This document shows, piece by piece, positions 47,454 to 58,899 of a DNA stretch of 64,000 nucleotides. The translations under genes were made by a program, and so were the position numbers. Position 1 is the stretch's first letter. Each line of letters starts with the position of its first letter. Below the pieces are notes generated by a model. It saw only the letters and a list, made by a program, of their open reading frames with translations, was not told the DNA's origin and searched no databases. Source of the stretch: Linanthus parryae (taxonomy: Eukaryota > Streptophyta > Magnoliopsida > Ericales > Polemoniaceae); NCBI GenBank assembly GCA_023055425.1, contig JALGPY010000008.1, forward strand, positions 19,503,359 to 19,567,358. The letters are read 5' to 3'.

Positions 47454-49768
47454 TGCTTTTAATTTTTTGCAACTTTTCAAGCCAGGGATACAATGCTCTC
47501 AAAGACTTCTTCCCAACAATGCAAATGAAGCCAAACGTCACATGTTCAAATGCAGCTTGTCTAGAACGACAGGTGGTGCTTTGCTCATCTTGTGCACCTA
47601 TCACTGATCATTATGTTGTTTGCTTTCACAAAAAGCTTTTTGTTTGTTTGTTTATATCTTACTTAATGTGTGAACTATGCAGAAAGAATACAATCTTGCA
47701 AAGCCTGCTAGGGATGCTGCGGCTAAAGCAAAGGAGGAAGAAACACCTACGGTAGAGGGCGCACTTCATGATGATAATGAGTGGAATATAAGGTGACTTT
47801 CTAGGACGCATGGTAGATTTTAATTATCTAACTCTTGACTTGTAGATTTGAAAAATGTCTTGCGTGTGTGAGAGGGAGTCACTGCTTGCAACTACGATAT
47901 GGCTGCTGTTTGCAACTTTCTCATCCACTAATTATTCTTTTGCAGTGTCACTGATGATAGTGAGGCGGTGACAACAGACACAAGAAGTGCAGGTGATCTC
48001 TCTCATTTCTGTTTAAGTGGAGAGTTCATTTAAATGAAGAGTATTAGAAAACAGTGATGAAAGAAGTGTAGAAACTGCAAGGATTACAAAGAATCTACTA
48101 GTGTTCTGATTATATGCATGTGCAATAGGTGAATGCAGTCCGCTTTAAAGAAATGGAAAGATTAATAATAAGCGTAAAATCATAAATGATCTAAGATGTG
48201 GCGACTTGTTGCCTATTTAACTTCTCCAAAAATCAGTGGGACCATGAAACACAACGTTAAGACTTGAGATAAAAGGACAAGGCTTCTGATAGTCGTTTCC
48301 CTGAAGAACTGTGGTTGTTATAAAGCAGTGATTTCATTAATGGTTCAATCTGTTGGATAAACTCTAGGCTTCCCAAACTACCCTGCCTTCTCTTTGATTA
48401 CAGAAAAAGCTATATATCGGTCAAGTGGTTCTCAAACCACCATGTGTCAGTTGTTTTTTTCCTTCTCTTAATTATGCATGATTCATTTCACTGTAATGGT
48501 TTTACTCTGTGGTTCCGTCTGTTTGGCAGTAAAATATTTTCCTAGTGTTTGGTGTTTTTTTCGCAATTTCTTCCCTAAAATAATTTACTTAGGAAAATGT
48601 TCTTACTCAAACGACGTATAACTTGCGAGTTCTAAATGCCTAAGCCATTTTCCGAAATGTGCGGTACCCTCCACTACCCCCATGACGACCAGCCCTCCTG
48701 ACATCACCGCCACCTCAACTTCCTGCCGCCTCTTCACCACCACCTCAACTTCCTGCCGCCTCTCCACCACCATCACCGCCACTGCTGCCACCCTCTCCAC
48801 CATTGCTGCCAACACCACAACTTCCTGCTGCATCTCCATCGCTATCGCCGCCATTGCCACCAACCTCTCCACCATTTACCAAAACCTCCTGCCGCCTCTC
48901 CACCACCATGTACCAGTCACTTCGGTCACCCTCTCCATCACTACTGCTGCCACACCTGTTGCCTCTGCACCACCATCACCGCCACTGCCATCTACCTCTC
49001 CACTACTACTGCTGCCACCACACCCTCCTGCTGCCACACCACCACCGCTACCGCCATCTTCTCCACCACTATTGCCGTCGCCACCACCGATGCTGCCACA
49101 TCACCACCACCACTGCCACCCTCTCCATCACTACTGCTGCCGCCGCCACCAGTGTAGCTACCACTGCCATCACCACAACCACTGCCACCACCCTCTCCAC
49201 CACCACCAGAACCTCCTGCAACGCCTCCACCAGCTGCCACCACCTCGTCATTGTAATTCTAATTAAAAAACTAGTGAAAGTGTTTGGACTTGAACCCTTG
49301 ACCCCTCATGCAGATAGCCAGATCTTTATCAGTTGTACCCGCTAACTTTGTTGTTAGAGTTTATATATTAATCTAATACACCGGTAAAATATTTTCAAAA
49401 TGCTAACCGGACATAGGAAAATGATTGCAAGGAAAAAATCGTAAAAAAACAAAATTCACGTGATTTTACTTGGTAAAACAATTTACTGCCAACCAAACAC
49501 AGCATGTATCTGTTCCATTGGCTAGTGGTGAAATTGCGTAACCTCAGAAGTGGATCTATGTCTTCCTATTCTCTCCTGTGAAGCTAATTGGGTCATTTGT
49601 GTTTAATCGCTGCAATTGCTTCTTTCAGATGTACTTCCCGAAGGTCTTGTGAGAGAGCTTCCAAGTGCAGATGAGTTTCAGAATGTGCCTCCTCCTGTCC
49701 AAGGGACTGCAGACTCCATGGACGACCTTGAAGAATTACGAAGGCAATTGGAGGCTCTTAATGATTGA
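36923..49768 (+). CDS. UBA5: UBA5, UFM1-activating E1 enzyme (14 exons)
   Basis: UBA5 adenylates the ubiquitin-like protein UFM1 and passes it, as a thioester, to the E2 UFC1 (ufmylation). Exons: 36923-37012, 38973-39041, 39114-39227, 40424-40552, 42081-42149, 45735-45887, 46035-46071, 46209-46291, 46723-46797, 47326-47400, 47486-47572, 47683-47792, 47946-47992, 49629-49768. Borders are GT-AG and phases fit, giving 425 residues, close to plant UBA5. Visible features: the ATP-binding loop [13 protein letters not shown] (from residue 92), [14 protein letters not shown], zinc cysteines 241/244 (CFAC) and 318/323 (CSNAAC), the catalytic Cys265 in [14 protein letters not shown], and an acidic C-terminal tail ending [13 protein letters not shown] that would hold the UFM1/UFC1 interaction motifs. 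Start: first ATG in a good context (ACGATGG). Introns 1, 3, 5 and 13 host transposons. Confidence 0.95.
37393..37950 (-). mobile_element. LTR-retrotransposon remnant with tRNA-Met primer binding site (minus strand)
   Basis: On the minus strand, 37404-37393 reads TGGTATCAGAGC, the standard primer binding site complementary to initiator tRNA-Met. It is preceded after 3 bp by ...GGTTATAACA, a plausible LTR end. A TATA-like CTATATAAAGG lies on the same strand at 37932-37922, about 500 bp upstream, as expected in an LTR. The far LTR boundary is not visible, and no coding region follows, so this is a solo LTR, TRIM or truncated element. A PIF-like MITE is inserted inside it. It lies in UBA5 intron 1. 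Confidence 0.5.
37488..37713. mobile_element. Foldback MITE with GGGCATCTCCAAC ends (PIF/Harbinger-like)
   Basis: A 226-bp element starting GGGCATCTCCAAC and ending GTTGGAGATGCCC. Almost the whole sequence folds on itself: GAGGGGGTGCTATGG pairs with CCATAGCACCCC around a central GCCCAAGGC segment. Such GGGCATCTCCAAC foldbacks are common in plants and usually assigned to PIF/Harbinger or related MITEs. Flanks are TAA (left) and AAA (right), so the 3-bp duplication is imperfect or lost. UBA5 intron 1. Confidence 0.7.
39373..40045. mobile_element. TIR element with (CCA)n-rich core, copy 1 (UBA5 intron 3)
   Basis: The outer parts (TGTTTG...TAAAATAATTTCC on the left, AAAATATTTTGCTGTCAACCAAATGG on the right) are diverged inverted repeats. 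The centre (39530-39790) is a CCACCACC/CCGCCACC minisatellite. The architecture and terminal sequence match the larger element at 48519-49502. The Pro-rich frames crossing it are products of the CCA repeats, not genes. Confidence 0.55.
43701..44360. mobile_element. Stowaway-like element, 660 bp
   Basis: Begins CTCCCTCTGTCCCAAAATAA and ends TTATTTTAGGACGGAGGGAG, flanked by TA at 43699-43700 and 44361-44362. It is longer than a usual Stowaway MITE. The centre contains several AAACTTTAT(A/G)-type repeats, suggesting internal expansion or a nested insertion. UBA5 intron 5. Confidence 0.75.
47408..47451. repeat. (CT)n microsatellite
   Basis: An uninterrupted CT run of about 44 bp in UBA5 intron 10, immediately after the GTATAAA donor and before exon 11. 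It may lengthen the polypyrimidine tract of this short (85-bp) intron. Confidence 0.9.
48519..49502. mobile_element. TIR element with (CCA)n-rich core, copy 2 (UBA5 intron 13)
   Basis: The left end CTGTTTGGCAGTAAAATATT pairs with the right end ...TTTACTGCCAACCAAACAC. The core (48680-49245) is an expanded, degenerate CCACCACC / CTGCTGCCACC minisatellite of about 560 bp. It is the same family as 39373-40045. The apparent 194-codon Thr/Ser/Pro-rich frame is a repeat artefact. It enlarges intron 13, between exons ending at 47992 and starting at 49629. Confidence 0.6.
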
Positions 49769-51529
49769 TAGGATTTCCGGAGGAAAAGATACTTATATTT
49801 ACTGCCAACTAATGATACAGAGATGGTCGTCAGAAGTTATTATCCTTTTCCCCTCGCCCATACCCGATACTCCGATAGATTGATCGCGAGAAAATAGGCT
49901 TGTGATATCTGATTTTGGTCCTGGAAAAGTAATTGTAAGTCTTGTTGTGTTAACAACAGGAAGCGGTAGAATTATCTGTAACTTTCTCCAACATGCTGAG
50001 TCCAAGATAGGCATAGGATAGGAATCCGTCATTGGCAAACTTTTACTTGTTTTTATCATGATTCTAGACTTAGGGTGAGTTGGGTGGACTGACTTTTGGT
50101 GGAAAAACAGTTTTTAGATTATGGATTAAAAAAAATTGACATTTTTGGAGATCGTGTTTAAACGAGTGGGTTAGGTGATTGTTTTAAACTAGATGCAATT
50201 CACGAAATAACATGTTTGTAGTTGCTTATAAAAAATAGAGAAAGAAACTGCCAACATTAATCCTAGTAGAGAAAGATTCACAATCCACCGTTCTCTCCCC
50301 TGGTTGTGACAGTAAAATAGTCAACCTCCACGGCCTCCTTGGGTTCCACACACCCAGAATCTTTGTAGAATTGTAGTTTGTAGTACTCTTGCAAATTGTT
50401 CTCCATTCGTTGTATTTTTGCATTTTGAAGTGGAAACACTGTAATACCTAATCGCACAAGTGAGATTGTTTGAGAAGAAAAGAATCACCAAGCGATTGAA
50501 GAAATCATGCACGAAAAAAAACAGGTTTTTTTCTGAAAAGCCAGAGAAAGAGAGAAACCTCCTAATAGATATGCACATTATTTGCATTTGAAATAAATAA
50601 AAAAGTTACTAAAAATAAAATAAAACGGATAGGTTGAATCCAGAATGCATAATTAAGCTCATACTACCTATTATTCCGCACATCATTTCAGTCTCATCTA
50701 TGACAGGCTGCCAAGACGGAGAGGTTGGACACGAAACGAGTAGCTCTAGACATGGTCTTAGATTGTTGTTCTCCTCTCGATGATTCGTCACGGTGGTTGT
50801 AGTTTCAGTTTAATAACTTTAGTTCTTGGAAAGTTATTGGTTTGTTAAGAACGGAGTAAAACTTTTGCAGGCCATTCATAGTTTAGAACCTGAACTATAT
50901 AATCCGTGATGTGGAGATCCTTGTTTTTGTAACCATATAATCCGTGATGTGGAGATCCTTGTTTTTGTAGAATGTAGATCATAATTATCACATGATTAGA
51001 GATGATAATAGTGGACTTATGGTGTAGTATTGAGGTCATAGCAGTCATGTTGAATGTTGATTGTAGCTTTTGAATAAACGGGTGGTTCAAGTTAGTATTG
51101 ACCCATTATAACCTGTTCAATTAAAGGACGGCTGTTGAACGGTTGAGCCCAATTATGCTTGAACCCATACACAAGGGGCTCAACCAGTCCAACCCACCAT
51201 TTCACAGCTCTAGTTCTCAGGATTGCGAAGCTACTAAAACATCCGGTTTTACATCTTTAAGTATCAATGATGTGATGTTTAACAGGTAATGCATGCTCTG
51301 CAGTTGTGCCCAACATTTGTATATATTCCTAGTACAATTCAGATGTGAAATGGTATACAGTAGTACATGTTAACATCACAACACATCTAAGTTTCAGAAA
51401 GATAATACTACAAAGCTCTAGGTCAAATCAAATCTCCCGATCTCAGCAGCGATTGATTCATCATCTGCGAAGGTTGGTGTAAGTTTATGACGGCATTCTG
51501 AGAATTTTCAGAATTGTGGTCCAAAACCC
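49769..51529. other. Intergenic region between convergent UBA5 and dCMP deaminase genes
   Basis: Contains the 3'UTRs of both genes. No further gene is seen. A 38-bp tandem duplication (CCGTGATGTGGAGATCCTTG core) lies at 50897-50968. Confidence 0.6.
50897..50968. repeat. 38-bp tandem duplication
   Basis: ATATAATCCGTGATGTGG through TTGTTTTTGTA occurs twice in direct succession. Non-coding. Confidence 0.8.
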
Positions 51530-54500
51530 TTATGGCTCTTCGAAATTTATCAATATCCTCTCCATCTGCGGTTGATGTTTCCTGACCTGAAGCAGCAGCA
51601 CAAAGTCAGTCACTGTTAATTCATCTGCCCAACACCAACAGCTAGCAGAACATGAATGTTCGCACCTAGAAACTTACTTTTACGCCCGCCAAAGAAAGGA
51701 GTTTGTGAGAAGCGGCATAGGCAGTGTCTGAGTTACCCAGTCTCTTCTCCACGAAATAGATTACCTCGGAAACCCCAGACTGCAATAACACCCATTGACA
51801 CACTTAGTAGAATGTCAGTCGAAGAAATCAATGAAATAGTGAGACCGTGTTTAGTGTGAACGGTGGAGACTGTTGTGTAACCTAGTCAAGAGTGGTGAGG
51901 GGCTTACACGAAATTTCATAAATTAGATAACTCTCTAATTATGTAATGTCAGCCTAGGGTTAGGAGAGTATCACACCAGATAGAGGCTGAAAGATCTTGA
52001 TTGTATTCTCTATTCATTCATCAGAGTGAAGTGAGTGTGGATTGTGGAAGTAGTCTATTGGTGAACCATGTAATATTGTTGTGTTCTTGATCGTGCTTAT
52101 TTTTGTTTGTTCTTGGCTGCGTTGTTAAATCAGACCCTTTCTCTATGAACATCCTTATCGCCAAAATGCCAGAAACAAACAAGGTACTATGCTAAATGGT
52201 ACAAGGGAACATGGCACATTCTCTAACTAAGCTGCGGCAATATACTATGCTAAACGGTTAAGAAGAGATGGATATTTCACCTGAATGATGATCTTAGCAC
52301 ATTCATTGCAAGGGAACATTGTCACATACAGCCTCTGTTTAGAATGGTGAAAAAAGAGTGTTAACAGGCATGAAGAAGAAAATGTGAAAAAAACAAGCTG
52401 GAAGAGAAACAAGAGCTTTCAACAAACTAATTAACATAAGGCTAAAACCTAACCTGTCCTGCAGCAGAAGCATGATTTGTGTTCAGGATGGCATTCACTT
52501 CAGCGTGACAAACATAACTACGGAAGAGTTGAAAAGGAAGAGCAACAACTTAGAATAAATAGGAAGCACTCAAGTTAAAGACAATTGGGAGAGGTGTGGT
52601 TCCATCAGAGCAGCTTACAGAAGCCAAAAACTAAAACCATCAGCAGATACACAGAAGTTGCAAGCAGAGATTCTAAATTACTCACGGATACTTAGTTTCC
52701 AAGGGGTTTCCAGTCTTGGATTTCTGTTACAAAACCAAAGATAAATTTGTTATTTGTGAGTAAGTAAAATGATACATAAAATTTGATCAACTTCTGGTGC
52801 TGCGGATGTACAAACCTTTGACCAGGGAAGCTTATCATCTGAACAGCCACGAGGAAAACCATTGTAGCCTATACCTGACTAAATGTAATTCACCACATTG
52901 TAAGCTCGAGTAGGGAAATAGGATGCGGAATTTACATAACTAGTCAGAAAAAAGTGAACTCGGAGAGCCAGATGATTATGACAGTGAAAATGAGTTAAGA
53001 ACTTAAAAAGAGAGATTTCATTGCTACAACCATAAGATTTGGAAGTGGCAGGATAAGAAGGTCATCTTACCAAGTATAATTCCATCCTGACTCACCAAGC
53101 AAGCGCCAACCTATAGAATGAAAGAAAGAAATTGTGTTCTTATCTCAAATTAGTGAGCAAACTCAACCACAATTATGGATTATGAACTGAAGACATCCCT
53201 CGCATTCCAGTAAATTTGATTAACATGGTTATGATGTTGCCATGACCCTAATGACAGACACCAAATGAATCACCATATTGAATATTTCACTGCCACGTCA
53301 TTCTTCTGGCGTTTTAGTACAGTCTGTTCGATTTAGGCATTAAGGAAACCGTTCAAAGTCTTCGAAACCATATCAAATTAGTTTATTGGACCATTCATCA
53401 CAGATCAATTCAAGAGGCTGCTGAAATATTTATTTCAGCTAGAACAAATTACTTTCCATTTTTCCAACTACACAAGAAGGGCATATCTCCTCAAAGTCTT
53501 CCTGCAAAGGATCATTCTTTAAAAGCATATATATAAGTTGAACATGGTTCATATGAACTCCGGTGCTATTTTTTATGTCCACCATGGGCTCAGTGTATTT
53601 CCTGGTGTATAAAGGGGTCTGCTATACATAGAGAGGACCACCGAAAATCATGGTTTTACTAAATCTCATCTTCAGATGATGTTGCTTGTAGTTTCTTCAT
53701 TCATGTTTTGTTTTCCATTTAAAGCCATTTAAATCTCATCCATTGGTTTACCTATAACTTCAGTTTTAATGCATGGCTCACATTTAAGGTTGAGAAGCAG
53801 CACCGAGAATTGATACTACTCCTAGCAAGATACCTGATACTATTAAACATGACTTAGATCATACCATTCCTAAACATGAGACTGAATGAGTGAATGATCT
53901 CTATTAACCTTTACCATTACAACTATCTAGCAAAGATGTTAACTTTATATTCCTGAACGGTACATGGATTCTTAAATATTCACAGTTAAACCATGTCCAA
54001 AAGATATAAACTGAGTTGGGGCACGTTATCTTCGAGGTTTTTGAATCCTTAAATTGCCAGTCTGAACAGGAAAATAAAGCTTAAATTTAACAAAAAAATA
54101 CAAATATATGTGTGAACATTGTCATGATGTAGAATGCACCTTTGTTGCATGTACAGAACTGATTCAAACTGCTTCTTTAACCAACTGCTTATAAGAAAAT
54201 GTGATTTTGACATCTATCTATATACTAAGGGAGCTATGTATTTTACTGTTCACTTGGGACTTGGTGGCTGAGAACTTGGGCAGAGGAATAGTCCCAAAGG
54301 GACGGGGAATTAACTAGTTTGAACAATATGACAATGTAGCATTTAGAAACGTCACTGAATATGCATGTAACCATGTCCAACTTGTTGATAGATATAACAG
54401 TTTGACGGCCCATCATTTTGAAACTAAAAGTCTAGGACTTGGATACAGACCCATGTATCCATGAAAGACAAGTCCTAAGCCAAAGAAACATCCTAGTTAC

Positions 54501-55804
54501 TTTGATATAGTGTTTTGGCTTATTTATGCTTTAATTCCATAGTATATCCGATGGACTTACACAGCTTTCTAAGTATTTTTCGTGATTTTTTTCCAAATTC
54601 ATCGTTCTTAAGACCGAAGAAAGACTGGAAATGTTCATGGGTCTCTTGTAACTACATCCTCCAGATCCACAACAATAGCTAGACAATTAGAATTTAGTAC
54701 CCCCTTGAGAATTTGGAAAGAGTTCCTCTGCACATCCATTTTACCTCGCGTCTGTACTAATACAAAGAGGGAGCAGGTTTTGGTATCAGTTATCTTATCT
54801 AACCAGAAAAGTTATTGCAATCCTTAGAATACCTCTAAAGAGTACTATTGGCATTTCCATGCAAAAGTCGGTATTTTCCCCACCACATTTTCTTATTTGA
54901 TGTTATAGAGAAAATCAATTCTCTTAATTGCACAAGCTATTTGTGTGCCTAGTCTGCCTATTATATGTCACAGCGTAATGCTACTATAAACTTAAAGAAA
55001 TAAATCGCATTGCAATTTAGATGAACTAGTTGGCCAATATACAGTGCTAGATCAAAGTGGTGTGTCCTTAAACCCTAATCCCTAATGCGCCAACCGAATC
55101 CTTCGGCCGTACACTTCTTGAGTTCCACAACTACCTCAATCTTATGATTTAGTAACAACAATGCCCTTATAATAAATACATAAAAGCCCCCGTTGCACCC
55201 ATATTTTCTCACTAGTCCCCTTCAGAAAACATAACAAAAATAATTGTGCCCCTGCTGTTTTTAATTTTTGGCTCGTGGCACAAGAGTATACATAAATTTT
55301 TATGACAGCCAAAACAAAAGTTACTGCTTATGGTAGCATAATAAGATGAGCCAAACATACCTGCCTATTTGGGTCCTTGGACCGTTCAGCCGACAGGAAC
55401 GCAATGGCCATGAAATAATCGTCCCATGTCAAATACCTGATTTTACCAACAAAAAAAAAACATAGATGTTTCCAATTTTAATACATAAAATCAAATGTAT
55501 CCACAAATTTGCAATTTCAACAAATAAAATGGGTTTTCTCACTCTCAGGAGGAAATGAAATCTGCAAGTAAATAAAATAATAAAATGGACGAGATTTGGT
55601 GGGGGGGAAAGATTACCCTTTTCGTTTGGAGGGGTCGAAGGGACATGAAGGGGCAGTCTTCTTAGTAGTTTCGAAATCGGCGGCGGAAGAGTGAGCTGGT
55701 CTTCTAGTAGGGCTGGAGGAGAAGAAGAAACGGATAGAAACTGCCGAAGCTACGGCGCCCAACAGTGCGGCGGCCGATATCAGAGATAAATCTCTGCCGT
55801 TCAT
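51530..55804 (-). CDS. Deoxycytidylate (dCMP) deaminase, 9 exons, with a shifted exon 7 acceptor
   Basis: The enzyme deaminates dCMP to dUMP for thymidylate synthesis. Exons: 55804-55617, 55436-55361, 53110-53071, 52874-52816, 52723-52686, 52517-52454, 52332-52279 (or 52334-52279), 51779-51678, 51586-51530. The model gives 225 residues. Zinc and active-site motifs are complete: CHAEVNA (His138, Glu140) and PCNEC (Cys164, Cys167). Residues 5-27 ([17 protein letters not shown]...) form a hydrophobic segment, probably a membrane anchor, as in plant homologues. Exon 7 is odd. The expected [12 protein letters not shown] is encoded with two extra bases (GTGACACAATG), so the consensus CAG acceptor gives a 56-nt exon and a frameshift. 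Using the next AG (CAGAG|GCT) restores a 54-nt exon and the frame, at the cost of AVCDT in place of RLYVT. A sequencing error is the alternative. Confidence 0.88.
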
Positions 55805-56049
55805 CTCCGATCGGCGGAGGGAGATTCTCTCTCTGCCTGCTGAAAGTATTATCCGCGGGAAAGTGAGGGAAGAATGAAAGCGGGAAATAATAATAATGGT
55901 ACTAGGCCTGAAACAAAATGAAGAAACGAAGCCCTCCCACCAATACAACATACTACTACAAATTGGTACTAGGCCTTATCCCATCACTAAGGCCCAAACT
56001 TTTAACCGTTCGTTCATAGTTCTACTTCTACTACCTCTGTTGACTTTTT

Positions 56050-56375
56050 TCACCTACTGATTTAGATAGAAAAAAGATATGATTTTTTGGTAATGATTAC
56101 ATATCAATATCTTACATCGTTTTGCTAATCAAATCACCGGGTTAAAGTAGCCCGATGAATAGTATACTACATATGTTTCTTTAGAAACAACATACGTAGT
56201 ACTTTGTTTTTCTGTCACTATTCACCGCGTCACTTTGACCCGGTGATTTAATTAGCAAAATGATACAAAAATGGTGACATTTGCATGGTGTTGTAGAGTA
56301 AACTTCAAAGTGTCAAAAAGTATATATATTTTGCTATTTAAATCACGAGTCAAAGTGACGCAACTACGAGTAAAA
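56050..56375. mobile_element. MITE-like repeats, copies C and D of the CACCGGGTCAAAGTGAC family
   Basis: 56130-56150 reads CAAATCACCGGGTTAAAGTA and 56228-56254 reads CGTCACTTTGACCCGGTGATT. The second copy ends near 56356 with ATCACGAGTCAAAGTGACG. Internal GGTGTTGTAGAGTAAAC and TATATTTTGCTATTTAAATC segments are shared with copies at 2148 and 3822. It appears to be two adjacent or nested members. Confidence 0.5.
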
Positions 56376-58101
56376 AAAGTCAAACCTTGACATTCGAGAA
56401 GAAATGAAAGTAGTACAAGAACGTCAACGAGAAGTTTCACGCGAAACAGAGGTACCATATCATTGCAATTTTGCGAAAACCATTTGCGATTCCTAGTTAC
56501 TTTGGACACAATGCGTCTCAAAGGAGAAGATGATGTATGTTCATGTACAATCCGCCATTTCGCAAAATTCCACTAGTTTTTTTTTTTGAGAAATTATATT
56601 GTCGTTAACCGAGTTTGAACCCAAAACTTTATGCAAAACTTCCAGTGCTCTACCACTTTTGGCTACCAGTCTAGCTGCAAGTCCACTAGCACCTCAAAAG
56701 GAAGTGCTTTAGTGACAACAATGCCTGTTTTAAAATATACATGAACATTACAGTTCGCATACTTTATAACTAGTTCCCCTTTAAAGACGAACCCAAAATT
56801 GTGCCTAGACAGTTTCAGTTCAATGGCAAAAGACCCGTTTCGAAAAATGTAACATTCACCCATTCCGCGTACCAAACTTCAGGACATAACATTCACCCAT
56901 TGGGTGTACCAAACTTCAGGACATTCAGGACATTTGCATCCGCAGACTAACAAGTAACAACGTCACAGTTAACGAGTGTAAGTATTCTGAAATTTGGCAC
57001 ACCGTCATTTTCTTAACTAGAAGGGGTAAGGGTGTCCTTTACCCAATTTGAAACGGCAAGCCACAATACATTCATGCCTAACAAACAAAGCTCACAAGAC
57101 ACATCTAGAGAGATCAAAGCGCCAATACTTACAGAGGATTATAAGAAAATACCACGGATGAAAACCACTTTATCTGCAAACTTGATCACAAACTTCAAAC
57201 AACAAAAAGTAAACACGAAAGGAACAAAAGCTAACAAGCTTCACGACACAATCCTACAAAATACTTCACGACACAATCCTACAAAATACTTCAACGAAAA
57301 CAGAGGTCTGATGACAACAGACTTGAACGACGCACAGACAAGGAAAAACATGGAAGGAACAGCTATCATGTCTAAGATGCATCTCCATAGCGGAATAAGC
57401 TCCTGAAGTGCTTCAATTTAGCTCCTCACTTTCATGCACATCCGATATCTAAAGAAGACTGACAAAGGAACAAAAAATGTGTCACTAACAACAAACCAGC
57501 ATTATAGTATAAACTGAAGAGGGATGTCAAATGACTAATAAAGCTTACCGGGTGAATAGCTTGGTTTCATCAACAATCTCTGAGAACATACTTCAGATGG
57601 ACCTCAAGAAGATTTGAGAGAGACTAAAGACCAAAGGGGTTGTGAGTTGGGCAATTGAACACTGATAACTACATGGGGTACGCCTATTAAGTAGCCGATC
57701 AACAACTAGAAACACATACTTCACCTTCCCACTTTCCCTATCAAAAACACGGGAAAGATGGTGAAAGGAAGTGAATGATATAGGAATCCGATCTTAACAT
57801 AGAGAAGACAACTGAAGGAAAACTGAGGAATAAGAGAACAGATACGAGCAACACAAGAGAATCAGACCAGAAAGGACCTCAGAGTGAAGTATCGGGAAAG
57901 GAAGTCGATTCAGGAATTGGAACAGGAAGAGAATTATCAGGAGATATGTAGAACTGCGACGAGGTCAAAAAAGGCTATAGGAAGAAGAAAAGGCGAACTG
58001 TACTAGAGCTGGGTGAGTATAATTAGAGTCAGGAGGAATCTACATCATATACATTTGTATGAGCTGGAACCCTAAAGCTTACGGTGAAAAGAAATAGCTA
58101 T

Positions 58102-58548
58102 CCTGAAAAGAAGACCAAGTATCATCCTCGTCAATCAGCAAGAGATTTGACTTTCCTCGTGCAGATCCTGAAAAGAAAACCAAGTATCATCCTTGTCAAT
58201 CAGCAAAGAATTGACTCTCCTCGTGCAGATCCTGAAGAGAAGACCAAGTACCATCCTCGTCAATTAGCAACAACTGACTTTCCTCGTGCAGGGAATGAAA
58301 AGGAGACCAAGTATCATCCTCGTCAATCAGCAAAGAATTGACTTTCCTCATGCAGATCCTGAAAATAAGACCAAGTATCGTCCTTGTCAATCAGCAACAA
58401 TTGACTTTCCTCGTGCAGAGAATGAAAAGAAGACCAAGTATCATCCTCGTCAACCAGCAACACTTGATTTTCCTCATGCAGAGAATGAAAAGAAGACCAA
58501 CTATCATCCTCATCAATCAGCACAAATTGACTTTCCTCGCGCAGACTG
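58102..58548. repeat. ~63-bp minisatellite, seven copies
   Basis: The units start near 58102, 58167, 58231, 58293, 58358, 58419 and 58481. Each has GAAAAGAAGACCAAGTATCA, TCCTCGTCAATCAGCAA and TTGACTTTCCTCGTGCAGA. The period varies between 61 and 65 bp, so no single frame stays open throughout on either strand. In places the plus strand reads EKKTKYHPRQSAT.DFPRA and the minus strand HEESQLLLIDEDDTWSSF as 21-residue repeats. It lies 350 bp downstream of the PNRC-like gene stop. Coding status is unknown. Confidence 0.8.
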
Positions 58549-58899
58549 AACATAGGATATTCAATTCCATTAAACCAAGGCACTGCTGAGACCAAACACA
58601 TCTAATTCAATATCCAATTCATCGACCCCCTTCTACTTGCTGCAATCTGTATCACTATCACACAACCCCAATAATATCAATGCCAAGTTACCAACTCCAG
58701 ACCAAACCTCTTTCACACATCTGCAGACTGTTGACCAAACCAGCTATCACTATTCTTGTTACCACACACTAACACGGAGCAGTCAACTTCAAGAGAAACC
58801 ACGCTATGAGCTGCTTTATTGACACCATTTACGATCTACCACTACCACTACCCAAGTTTGCAGAAAAGTTTATTTACAGGAGAAGACACTCCCCTTACT

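Larger units (their letters stand above)
55805..58899. other. Intergenic region between the dCMP deaminase and PNRC-like genes
   Basis: No gene recognised. It holds the dCMP deaminase promoter, MITE-like repeats (56050-56375), a 26-bp tandem duplication with TTCACGACACAATCCTAC (about 57240-57300), and a ~63-bp minisatellite (58102-58548) in the presumed 3' flank of the next gene. Confidence 0.55.

Noticed and set aside
48682..49345. Long Thr/Ser/Pro- and His-rich open frames
   Set aside because: They are translations of a CCACCACC-type minisatellite inside a transposable element in UBA5 intron 13; open frames exist in several phases simply because the repeat lacks stops.
57032..57406. 124-codon plus-strand ORF
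   Set aside because: Lys/Thr/Asn-rich translation of AT-rich DNA with an internal 26-bp duplication; no family resemblance.
58102..58548. Repeat-spacer pattern of about 63 bp
   Set aside because: The whole unit is repeated with small changes, so it is a minisatellite, not a CRISPR array.
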